Shown here in pieces: positions 10,301 to 16,906 of a stretch of 57,316 bases of DNA. The DNA is from Anaerolineae bacterium (GTDB lineage Bacteria; Chloroflexota; Anaerolineae; Anaerolineales; UBA4823). The DNA is taken from the NCBI GenBank assembly GCA_003130835.1, contig QEXX01000053.1, forward strand, positions 1 to 57,316, in the 5' to 3' direction. The first letter of the stretch is position 1; each line of letters starts with the position of its first letter. The translations under genes and the position numbers were made by a program. Below the pieces are notes generated by a model, which was not told where the DNA came from, did no database searches, and saw only the letters and a list, made by a program, of their open reading frames with translations.

Positions 10301-11925
10301 CTATCATCTTGAACGATCAAATCGTGGGGATGTTGGGAATCGGCGACGAGCAGATTCAAACCTTTACTGAACAACAACTGCGCTTGTTACAGACCTTTAC
10401 CAACCAAGCCTCCATCGCTCTGCAACGCCTCGAAAGCGTGCGTGAAGCCGAAAAGAAACGCATGAGCAATCTGGTCGAAAATCTCTCCATTGGCATTGTA
10501 TTGCTCGATAGCGCACACCGCATTTTGCTGCTAAACCCGATTGCCGACCAATTGCTAGATTCCTTACAAGCAAAGATTGAAGGAAATATACTGCTCTCGC
10601 TTGGTTCGAGGCCAATCGGCGAATTGCTTGCTCACCCCGCCGATTCTCTCCCCTTTGAACTCATAGTCGAAGAACCCGCACGGCGGATTTTTGAAGCCCA
10701 AGCTAACCCCATCGGGCAGCCCCCCACTCAATGGGTGATCACGTTACGGGAGGTCACCTTAGAAAGGGAGATTCAAACCCGAGTTCAAATGCAGGAACGG
10801 CTTGCAACCGTCGGACAATTGGCAGCCGGCATTGCGCATGACTTCAACAACATCATGGCAGCCATTTTGGTATATACTGACCTCTTGCGCAACGATCCTT
10901 CGATAAACCAGTCTGCCCAAGACCGCTTAGCGATCATCCAACAGCAGGTACACCGTGCTGCCAGTCTCATCCGCCAGATTCTGGATTTCAGCCGCCGTTC
11001 CGTCATGGAACAAACCACGCTCGATCTCTTACCCTTTATCAAAGAGTTCGAAAAAATGCTCTCGCGGGTTCTACCGGAGACCATTCGCGTTGAGCTAAAG
11101 TATCAACCCTATAACTATTTTGTGCTGGCTGACCCCACTCGGCTGCAACAAATGCTCATGAACCTAGTGTTAAATGCTCGCGATGCCATGCCACACGGGG
11201 GAGTACTGAGCATTTCACTGGCCCGCCTCAGCATAAAGGAAACGGATTCAATGCCCAACCGTTTCATCCATGCCGGGGAATGGATCACTCTCCAAGTCCA
11301 AGATACAGGCCATGGCATCGCCCCCGAACACTTGCCTCATATCTTTGAACCGTTCTTCACCACCAAGCCAGTTGGGCTAGGCACCGGCTTGGGGTTAGCT
11401 CAAGTTTACGGCATCGTCAAACAACACGGCGGTTACATCGATGTCCATAGTCAGCCATCGGTTGGAACGACCTTTACAATCTACCTCCCCGCTCTCTTGC
11501 AACCGTCAAAGGAAGTTATCACCGAACAGCCTTCCTTGTTGGTCGATGGTAAAGGAAAGACAGCTCTGGTGGTCGAAGACGACCCAGCCACCCGCAACGC
11601 TTTGAAAGCCTTGTTAGAAGCTCAAAACTTCACAACCCTAACCGCCGCAGATGGCAGCCAAGCGCTTGAAGTATGGGAAACATACCGAGAACAAATCGAC
11701 TTACTGATCAGCGACATCGTGATGCCCCGCATGGGCGGTATCGAGCTTTATCAAACCCTCAAAACCAAACAAGCGCAGCTCAAAATGCTCCTCATTACAG
11801 GCCATCCGCTCACCGAAGAATATCGCACCGCTTTAGAGGGAGGGCAGATTCACTGGCTACAAAAGCCTTTTTCAATCCCTGAATTTAACCAGGCTATCCG
11901 AACGTTGTTTGAACAACACGCCTAG
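7369..11925 (+). CDS. Giant multi-GAF hybrid sensor histidine kinase/response regulator
   Basis: The 1,518-residue soluble protein starts with about six successive GAF domains (roughly 30-190, 200-355, 365-525, 535-690, 700-865 and 880-1030), several ending in the typical FANQASLVL or DQAAIAIENA helix. A short PAS-like segment follows (about 1055-1140), then a HisKA domain with GIAHDFNNIMA (phospho-His about 1155), an intact HATPase domain (LVLNARDAM, DTGHGIAPEHL, GTGLGLAQVYGIVKQHGG) and a C-terminal receiver (LVVEDDPATR, LLISDIVMPRMGG, phospho-Asp about 1449). No membrane segment is seen, so it should sense cytoplasmic or diffusible signals. TTG 7369 is favoured because AGAGAAGAG lies just before it; ATG 7381 is the alternative. 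It is a single-gene unit with its own promoter. The ligands are unknown. Confidence 0.88.
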   Translation: MGKTMQKTKPGVVDSSRDRTQRLINQLTQIQTLSMQAGGNFDRRFLLERIVHAAMELLEVEGGCLYLAYPEQQELEIYIEASPYADQYHGVRIAYGEGAAGWVAKEGKPLLIDDYATWPFRSNKFGPPYPYRSVISAPLCLENRLEGVLQVFDLQTPNRFTEEELQLLCLFANQASLVLQSATLLEAEHQQRVLAEKLALAAQALTSTLDLETLFVTILDQLAQAIPYDHALLFLYDECGALKLVAQRGLACDPRAIEQKVPQLKPLWQEMIDQKRVVLLQDTQLDQRFCDWCESTQIKAWMGVPLLTHTDGLGFLTFESAESNAFQKYHADWATTFAQHAALAIENARLFQAKEQQANMLETLRQTSLSLTSELDLDAVLHQILNTLSHFFSDIRNAYIFLYSPESETALRFGAELHLDGHKPIRHVKPRPNGLTIQVAHSGKMVVVNDMTDHPLFQEMDNNWNGAIVGIPLKIGERVVGVMNVSFPTPRQFSSLELNLLEFLGDQAAIAIENASLYQKAESDKQKLSVIYAIGHQLNSSLEPDEILQHAIRMATQSLNGYFGLAYRYLPDQDTLSLRAVWGEFPTSIEKYNRTIHWSGDRGFIGWVMKNRTADLIPDVRQDERWWHHAGYDENVRSAIAAPILFEDQLYGILAIMHDETNAFNAADLNLIKTICQEVSLALSNAERFQEAQHHLRQVTLLQKLSQNFSRHLNLQELLQTVVDELAANFHYPIIEIFLREANQLCLRASHGDTLVLPQIPLERGVIGKAVRTGQPQVLWDVSQDADYLPDNPQTISEFVLPILLHGEVVGVLNIETDQTVALSQTDVDFFQLLAGQIAIALENATLYENVRRYADELEEAVLQRTGELYELYKLSQEIGTALTHQDLLQILLGHLRTAVKCDFAVGCLFSSTTPTLYVNTQRPLTDEAMTALQEHCQNELRQVLGQESLLASIEVNLANPYQGTVPIRSFHSIPHNPIILNDQIVGMLGIGDEQIQTFTEQQLRLLQTFTNQASIALQRLESVREAEKKRMSNLVENLSIGIVLLDSAHRILLLNPIADQLLDSLQAKIEGNILLSLGSRPIGELLAHPADSLPFELIVEEPARRIFEAQANPIGQPPTQWVITLREVTLEREIQTRVQMQERLATVGQLAAGIAHDFNNIMAAILVYTDLLRNDPSINQSAQDRLAIIQQQVHRAASLIRQILDFSRRSVMEQTTLDLLPFIKEFEKMLSRVLPETIRVELKYQPYNYFVLADPTRLQQMLMNLVLNARDAMPHGGVLSISLARLSIKETDSMPNRFIHAGEWITLQVQDTGHGIAPEHLPHIFEPFFTTKPVGLGTGLGLAQVYGIVKQHGGYIDVHSQPSVGTTFTIYLPALLQPSKEVITEQPSLLVDGKGKTALVVEDDPATRNALKALLEAQNFTTLTAADGSQALEVWETYREQIDLLISDIVMPRMGGIELYQTLKTKQAQLKMLLITGHPLTEEYRTALEGGQIHWLQKPFSIPEFNQAIRTLFEQHA

Positions 11926-11938
11926 GCGAAGCGCCCTC

Positions 11939-12055
11939 TTAGCGCAGCGACCCAAGCACCATCGCCAAAATAATCAATATGGCAACCACAACGAATAGGA
12001 TTTGGCGAATGCGAATTTGACGCAACTCTCGGCGAGAGACTTGTTTTTTAGCCAT
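11939..12055 (-). CDS. 38-residue single-span membrane protein behind uvrC
   Basis: This short frame opens at ATG 12055 and ends at TAA 11939. The first 18 residues are basic (MAKKQVSRRELRQIRIRQ) and the next 16 are almost all Leu, Ile, Val, Ala and Phe, a typical one-pass membrane anchor with a cytoplasmic positive N-terminus. A good ribosome site (GAGAGGAAA) precedes the ATG, and the gene starts only 10 bases after the uvrC stop, so it should be co-transcribed with uvrC. I do not recognise the family and do not assign a function. Confidence 0.65.
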   Translation of the reverse strand: MAKKQVSRRELRQIRIRQILFVVVAILIILAMVLGSLR

Positions 12056-12065
12056 ACGTTTCCTC

Positions 12066-13940
12066 TCATTCAAGATTGGACTTAATCTGCAGTGCCAACT
12101 CAGGCGTAATGCCTGCCACTGAAGTTAACTCTTCTAGGCTGGCATTGCGGATGGACTCAAGATCGCCAAAACGTTGCAGCAGACGTTTGCGTTTGACCGG
12201 GCCAATGCCGGGGATCAGCTCCAAACGGGAAGACAGCCCCTGTTTGGTGCGCAGTTTGCGATGGGCGGTGATGGCAAAACGATGCGCTTCATCGCGGATA
12301 CGTTGAAGCAGATAAAATCCTTGCGAATGCCTTGGTAACAAAACGCTATCCGAGCGATGGGGCAAAAACATCTCTTCTTGTTGCTTTGCCAGACTCACCA
12401 CGCTTACCCGATCGAGCAGGTTAAAACGTTCTAAAACTCTGATGGCACGGTTCAACTGACCCTTTCCCCCATCCACAATCACCAAATCGGGCAAAATAGC
12501 AAAGGCCGCATCGGGTTTCTTGCCTGGGCTCTTTTCACTCTCTTGTGCGGCAAGCCAGCGGCGAAAACGGCGTTCGAGGGTTTCTTCCATGCTGGCGAAA
12601 TCATCCGGGCCGCTGACCGAGCGGATATTAAAGCGACGATAATGGCTCTTGCGGGGTGTTCCTTTTTCAAATACCACCATGCTACCGATCGCAGCCACCC
12701 CCTGCGTATTTGAAATATCATAGCATTCAATGCGGTTGAGAGGCTTCTCGATGCCCAAAGCTTCTTTTAGCTCTTCTAAGGCTTGTTCTTGACGATGGGT
12801 GTCGACCTCCCATTGTATCTTGAGAGTCGCTAGAGTCTGCGCTGCGTTCTCAGCCGCCATCTGGATTAACTCTTGCTGAATACCAGCGCGCGGCACACTG
12901 ATCTCCACCTTTTGCGAGCCTTTTTTTTGGCTTAACCATTGTCGGATGATTTGGGCTTCTTCGACTTCATGAGGCAAGAGGACTTGATCGGGTACCGTGG
13001 CTGCTTGATCGTAAAAATGTTTGATAAATTCAGCCATTACTGTTGAATCAGGAGTCTCCTCGGCTCCTTCCAACAGAAAATATTCGCGGCCGATTAATTT
13101 TCCGCCTCGGATAAAGAAAATCTGCACGCAAGCATCCCCATTGTCCCGCGCCAGGGCAATCACATCCGAGTCGGTCATCTCGCTTGAGATGACCTTTTGT
13201 TTCTCAACAACGTTTTCGATAGCACGAATTTGATCGCGGAGAACGGCTGCTTGTTCAAACTGCAGACTCTCGGCCGCTTTTTCCATTTTAGACTTCAGAC
13301 GGGCAACGATCTCCTCTGTATGCCCTTCAAGGAAATAGCATAAATCGGCAATCATTTGGCGATAATTCTCTCGGTCAATCGCCCCAATACAAGGTGCGCT
13401 ACATAATTTGATATCGTAGTATAAACATGCCCGTTCATCTTTGCCAGTGATCACCCGATCGCAAGTCAGGTAAGGAAAAATGCGGCGCAGCAAATCCAAG
13501 GTCTGATGCACAGCCCACACGCTGGTATAGGGGCCAAAATACCGCGATCCATCTTGCACCATCTGGCGGGTAACGGTCACCTTGGGAAAATCATCACCCC
13601 AATGCACCTTGATGTAGGGATACCGCTTATCGTCTTTGAGACGCACATTGTAATGCGGGCGGTATTTTTTGATCAAATTCATCTCAAGGATGAGCGCCTC
13701 GAGTTCTGAATCGACGATAATCCACTCGATATCGGCAATTTTCTCCACCATGCGGCGGATGCGTGGACTGAGTTGTTGGGTAGCATGGAAATACGAGCGC
13801 ACCCGATTACGCAAATTGACCGCTTTCCCAACATAGATAACCTTCCCCTCGCCATCCTTCATCAGATAGCAACCCGGGCGGGTGGGCAAAGTGGGCAACA
13901 GAGCTGCAATATTCGGCGGGATCGCAGGATTGGCGTTCAC
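12066..13940 (-). CDS. uvrC: UvrABC system protein C (excinuclease subunit)
   Basis: UvrC makes the two DNA cuts, 3' and 5' of a lesion, in nucleotide excision repair after loading by UvrA and UvrB. All domains are present in 624 residues: GIY-YIG nuclease (GCYLMKDGEGKVIYVGKA, about 23-41), a Cys-rich stretch around 155-180, the UVR UvrB-binding helix (about 205-240), the RNase H-like second nuclease (ECYDISNTQG about 402, VIVDGGKGQL) and the C-terminal helix-hairpin-helix pair (LIPGIGPVKRKRLL about 572). The start is GTG 13940. There is no Shine-Dalgarno sequence; an extended -10 lies only nine bases upstream, so the mRNA is probably leaderless or nearly so. It is divergent from pncC. Confidence 0.96.
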   Translation of the reverse strand: MNANPAIPPNIAALLPTLPTRPGCYLMKDGEGKVIYVGKAVNLRNRVRSYFHATQQLSPRIRRMVEKIADIEWIIVDSELEALILEMNLIKKYRPHYNVRLKDDKRYPYIKVHWGDDFPKVTVTRQMVQDGSRYFGPYTSVWAVHQTLDLLRRIFPYLTCDRVITGKDERACLYYDIKLCSAPCIGAIDRENYRQMIADLCYFLEGHTEEIVARLKSKMEKAAESLQFEQAAVLRDQIRAIENVVEKQKVISSEMTDSDVIALARDNGDACVQIFFIRGGKLIGREYFLLEGAEETPDSTVMAEFIKHFYDQAATVPDQVLLPHEVEEAQIIRQWLSQKKGSQKVEISVPRAGIQQELIQMAAENAAQTLATLKIQWEVDTHRQEQALEELKEALGIEKPLNRIECYDISNTQGVAAIGSMVVFEKGTPRKSHYRRFNIRSVSGPDDFASMEETLERRFRRWLAAQESEKSPGKKPDAAFAILPDLVIVDGGKGQLNRAIRVLERFNLLDRVSVVSLAKQQEEMFLPHRSDSVLLPRHSQGFYLLQRIRDEAHRFAITAHRKLRTKQGLSSRLELIPGIGPVKRKRLLQRFGDLESIRNASLEELTSVAGITPELALQIKSNLE

Positions 13941-13949
13941 GGCGGTTAA

Positions 13950-13958
13950 ATTTTACCA
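13950..13958 (-). promoter_or_regulatory. Extended -10 element of uvrC
   Basis: The minus strand reads TGGTAAAAT, ending nine bases before the GTG start codon. Transcription would begin about three bases from the start codon. No clear -35 is visible, as is usual for extended -10 promoters. Confidence 0.5.
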
Positions 13959-14087
13959 AGAGTTTCAGGCCACGGTTCTCTTTTCACTTGGAACCTCCCT
14001 CTCCCTAATTTGTAGAGAATCTAGCCATCAGCCGACAATAGCGCAATCAATTCTTCAGCGCCCTATAACCGATCGCAAAAGCTAAAA

Positions 14088-14115
14088 TTGCTCTAGCAAG
14101 TTTTCTATGTATAAT
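14088..14115 (+). promoter_or_regulatory. Promoter of pncC giving a leaderless mRNA
   Basis: TTGCTC (14088-14093), 16 bases, TATAAT (14110-14115). The ATG begins eight bases after the -10 box, so transcription should start at or next to the A of the ATG. No ribosome site is present. Confidence 0.6.
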
Positions 14116-14122
14116 TCCCTGC

Positions 14123-14872
14123 ATGGAAACTCACCCGATAGAAACCCTGCTGGCTGACCGGCTCAAATCGCTCCGCTGGTCTCTTTCTCTAGCTGAGTCC
14201 TGCACTGGCGGATTGATCAGTCATCGCCTCACCAATGTAGCTGGTGCGTCAGAATACTATTTGGGCGGAGTAGTTGCCTATTCCAACGCCGCGAAACAGC
14301 AACTACTTGGGGTGAAACAGGAAACACTTGAACGATTTGGCGCCGTAAGTGAACAAACGGTCAAAGAAATGGCGCAAGGGGTTCAGAAACTTTTTGTCAC
14401 ACAGACAGCCATCTCGGTCAGCGGCATCGCCGGCCCCGGGGGCGGTTCGCCTGAAAAGCCGGTCGGCACAGTGTGGATTGGGGTGGCGATCCTCGATCAG
14501 GTTCACGCTACCCAATATCGCTTTTTCGGAACGCGGGAGCAAATCAAACAACAAAGCGCAGAGAGCGCCCTCTGGCTGCTGGCAACGCGCCTCACCTTGC
14601 ATCAGGGCGACTCCGTCAAACTGAATCAGCTCAAAGCAACCCAGCCAATCGCAGTTGACTTCAGCGGTGAAGGACTCGATGCCATCCGGATACGCGCCAT
14701 CTATTGGCAAGAGAAATGGATTGCCATCGAATCGATGGGCCGGCGCTGGAAGGATGCGTTCGGCAACCATTTCCTGACCCAAAGCTATCAAGGCAACGTC
14801 TATGAAGTAATCCAAAGAGCGGACGGATGTTGGTATCTCCGTGCGCCAATGGAACGTCCCGATCTGGCTTAA
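14123..14872 (+). CDS. pncC: CinA C-terminal (nicotinamide-nucleotide amidase, PncC-type) protein with an extra C-terminal domain
   Basis: Residues 1-160 are a complete CinA C-terminal domain: SLAESCTGGLISHRLTNVAG, YYLGGVVAYSN, FGAVSEQTV, and SGIAGPGGGSPEKPVGTVWIG. Proteins of this family deamidate nicotinamide mononucleotide in the pyridine-nucleotide recycling pathway; the stand-alone E. coli form (PncC) is about 165 residues. This one has 249. The extra part, about residues 168-249, reads as a compact beta-rich domain with many Trp (IRIRAIYWQEKWIAIES, RRWKDAFG, CWYLRAP). I do not recognise it with confidence; it has the flavour of small Trp-rich domains of the DUF6504 kind. It ends seven bases before the convergent metG stop. 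Confidence 0.85.
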   Translation: METHPIETLLADRLKSLRWSLSLAESCTGGLISHRLTNVAGASEYYLGGVVAYSNAAKQQLLGVKQETLERFGAVSEQTVKEMAQGVQKLFVTQTAISVSGIAGPGGGSPEKPVGTVWIGVAILDQVHATQYRFFGTREQIKQQSAESALWLLATRLTLHQGDSVKLNQLKATQPIAVDFSGEGLDAIRIRAIYWQEKWIAIESMGRRWKDAFGNHFLTQSYQGNVYEVIQRADGCWYLRAPMERPDLA

Positions 14873-14879
14873 ACCTTCA

Positions 14880-16664
14880 TCAAGCTCCCAGGCGCGCCCG
14901 TTCCTCAGCAACGATCGTTTCGTCCAATTTTTTGAAGAGCGGCGCAGGCTGCATGAGCGCCTGACCCGGTGGCAAGTCGCTGATTTTCCAAGTACCGCTT
15001 GCCTGTGAGCCATCATAGAGCAAAACCCGGTGTTCACCCAGTTCATCGGTTAGCAGCTCGGTTTTTTGTTCGCCGAAGAAGGGCCGCTCATACCCGAAAA
15101 AGCGATGGAGTTTTTCCGTACTAAACGGCAGGAAAGGAGCAAAAAGCACCTTCAAGGTATCAATTGCCCGCAAGGCAGTGAAAATGGATTTAGCGGCCGC
15201 TTCTTTATTGGTTTTGATCTCAAACCAGGGGCCGGTCACATCGAGATATTTATTTACCTCGCTGGCAAGGTTCATCGTCTCTAAAAGGGCTGCCCGCAAA
15301 TGAACAGCTTCCAAGTGTTCACTTACGGTTTGGAAACCTTGGCGAACTTTTTCCAATAATTCCTGGTCAACGGCGCGTAACTCGCCTGCTTCTGGGACAT
15401 GTCCTTCCCAATGTTTGAAGGCAAAAGACAACACCCGATTGGCAAGATTGCCCCAGGTAGCCACCAATTCGCCATTGTTGCGCTGATAGAAATCTTGCCA
15501 ATCCCAATCGGTATCGCGGGTCTCGGGCATATTGGCAGTCAAGTAATAGCGCAGGGGGTCGGGATCATAACGGCTCAGAAAATCATTCCCCCACACCGCC
15601 CAGTTGCGACTGCCCGAGATTTTCTTGCCCTCCAAATTCATGAATTCATTGGCGGGCACGTCATATGGTAACGTCAATCGCTTTCCTTCAAGGTTGGCGA
15701 AGAGCTTCCCAAACCATTCCCCAGAGCCAATCAGCTGGCCTGGCCAGATAATTGCATGAAAGGGGATGTTATCTTTGCCGATAAAATAATAAGCCCGCGC
15801 TTCGGGATTAAACCACCAATCTTGCCAAGCGTCAGCCTGTCCTTGAATTTGCGCCCACTCAATGGTTGCTGAAAGATAGCCGATCACCGCTTCAAACCAA
15901 ACATAGAGACATTTCCCCTCCCAGCCTTCCATCGGCACCGGAATACCCCAATCCAAATCTCGGGTGATCGGTCGGCCGCGCAAGTTTTCGGCTTGGATTT
16001 GGCCCAACGATTGGCGCAAGACATTCGGACGCCAATAGGATTGACGCTCTTCTAAAAAGCGCACGATTTCCGGCTGCAACCTTGCCAGATCGAGGTAGAA
16101 GTGTGCTGTTTGGCGCAATTCGGGGGTCGAGCCATCGATCTTAGAACGCGGGTTAATCAATTGGGTGGCGTCGAGCAAGCTGCCGCAACCGTCACATTGA
16201 TCCCCTCGCGCTCCTTCATATCCACATAGGTAGCAGGTACCTTCGACATAGCGGTCGGGTAAAAACCGATTTTGGGTGGGCGAAAACCATTGTTGTTCGC
16301 TCTGGGTGTAGAGGTATCCATTTTGATTCAAAGCCAAGAAGATCGCCTGTGAGACCTTGAAATGATTGGTCGTATGGGTGCTGGTAAATAGATCATAGGT
16401 CAAGCCAGCTTTAAGGAATAATTCAATAAAGCCCTGATGGTACCGTTGATAAACCTGATATGGAGTAATGCCCTCGGCGTCGGCGCGTACGGTTACCGGC
16501 GTGCCGTGCGAGTCCGATCCCGAAACCATCGCTACTCGATTTCCCTTCAGACGCTGAAAACGGGCGAAGATGTCAGCCGGCAAGTAAGAACCGGTCAGAT
16601 TGCCGACATGAATCTCAGAGTTTGCGTACGGCCAAGCAACCGCCACCAGGATATTTTGGGTCAT
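14880..16664 (-). CDS. metG: Methionyl-tRNA synthetase
   Basis: The enzyme charges tRNA-Met. It is a class I synthetase: the HIGH motif appears as HVGN (residues 19-22, within AWPYANSEIHVGNLTG) and KMSKS as KISGS near residue 347. A zinc knuckle with CYLCGY and CDGCGSLL lies around 145-165, and an anticodon-binding helical domain follows with NGELVATWGNLANRVLSF. At 594 residues it lacks the C-terminal EMAP/Trbp tRNA-binding domain found in some bacterial enzymes. ATG 16664 is chosen because a strong GGAGGAG site lies seven bases upstream; a frame extension of seven codons upstream is not needed. It is preceded by a terminator and a Met-rich leader ORF that together look like an attenuator. 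Confidence 0.96.
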   Translation of the reverse strand: MTQNILVAVAWPYANSEIHVGNLTGSYLPADIFARFQRLKGNRVAMVSGSDSHGTPVTVRADAEGITPYQVYQRYHQGFIELFLKAGLTYDLFTSTHTTNHFKVSQAIFLALNQNGYLYTQSEQQWFSPTQNRFLPDRYVEGTCYLCGYEGARGDQCDGCGSLLDATQLINPRSKIDGSTPELRQTAHFYLDLARLQPEIVRFLEERQSYWRPNVLRQSLGQIQAENLRGRPITRDLDWGIPVPMEGWEGKCLYVWFEAVIGYLSATIEWAQIQGQADAWQDWWFNPEARAYYFIGKDNIPFHAIIWPGQLIGSGEWFGKLFANLEGKRLTLPYDVPANEFMNLEGKKISGSRNWAVWGNDFLSRYDPDPLRYYLTANMPETRDTDWDWQDFYQRNNGELVATWGNLANRVLSFAFKHWEGHVPEAGELRAVDQELLEKVRQGFQTVSEHLEAVHLRAALLETMNLASEVNKYLDVTGPWFEIKTNKEAAAKSIFTALRAIDTLKVLFAPFLPFSTEKLHRFFGYERPFFGEQKTELLTDELGEHRVLLYDGSQASGTWKISDLPPGQALMQPAPLFKKLDETIVAEERARLGA

Positions 16665-16690
16665 GGTATGTCTCCTCCAGAGCAAGAATT

Positions 16691-16716
16691 AAAAAGGCTG
16701 TCCTCTTTGGACAGCC
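16691..16716 (-). terminator. Rho-independent terminator (attenuator) before metG
   Basis: On the minus strand GGCTGTCC (16716-16709), loop AAAGA, and GGACAGCC (16703-16696) form a perfect 8-base-pair stem followed by five T (16695-16691). It lies between the leader ORF and the metG ribosome site, on the same transcript, so it would stop transcription before metG. Confidence 0.85.
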
Positions 16717-16772
16717 CATCAGGTTCGGTGTTTTTCTCTCTCAACCCGATTGGGAAGGTAACCGGGCTGTCC
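16709..16772 (-). promoter_or_regulatory. Predicted antiterminator helix of the metG leader
   Basis: GGACAGCCC at 16772-16764 is perfectly complementary to GGGCTGTCC at 16717-16709, which includes the whole 5' arm of the terminator. The helix can be lengthened by GGTT (16763-16760) with AACC (16725-16722) across a four-base bulge. Pairing this way excludes the terminator. The upstream arm starts 20 bases after the last Met codon of the leader ORF. Confidence 0.7.
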
Positions 16773-16848
16773 GTTTCCGCTGCGGCCTGGGCATCGCCGC
16801 CATCGAAAAGTTCATCATCTTCTTTGGCAACATCATCCAACCGTTCAT
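16741..16848 (-). CDS. Met-rich leader peptide of metG (predicted, 35 aa)
   Basis: The ORF opens at ATG 16848 and ends at TGA 16743-16741. Met is at residues 1, 5, 6, 11, 12, 16 and 19, that is seven of the first 19 codons; the rest is short and basic with no Met. The promoter at 16886-16858 puts the start point about two to four bases before the ATG, so translation would begin on a nearly leaderless mRNA, as proposed for other genes here. The position, length and codon bias match regulatory leader peptides such as PheM before pheST. A second frame over the same bases is rich in Asp and Glu and stays open to the metG start, but has no ATG or GTG, so the GATGATG runs could also be read that way. 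Confidence 0.65.
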   Translation of the reverse strand: MNGWMMLPKKMMNFSMAAMPRPQRKRTARLPSQSG

Positions 16849-16857
16849 ATTGGGGTC

Positions 16858-16886
16858 AGTTTATCCGCGCCGTCGGTTTTTGTCAA
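16858..16886 (-). promoter_or_regulatory. Sigma-70 promoter of the metG leader
   Basis: The minus strand reads TTGACA (16886-16881), a 17-base spacer and TAAACT (16863-16858). The -35 is perfect. It lies about 20 bases after the stop codon of the upstream sigma-factor gene, so metG has its own start in addition to possible read-through. Confidence 0.75.
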
Positions 16887-16906
16887 CCTCTGCTTTAACG
16901 CTGCGG

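Noticed and set aside
16661-16855. Acidic open frame over the metG leader (LDDVAKEDDELFDGG-like) running to the metG start
   Set aside because: It has no ATG or GTG, only a TTG, no ribosome site, and would run through a perfect terminator. The promoter position favours the Met-rich frame. It remains the main alternative and should be tested by comparison of relatives.
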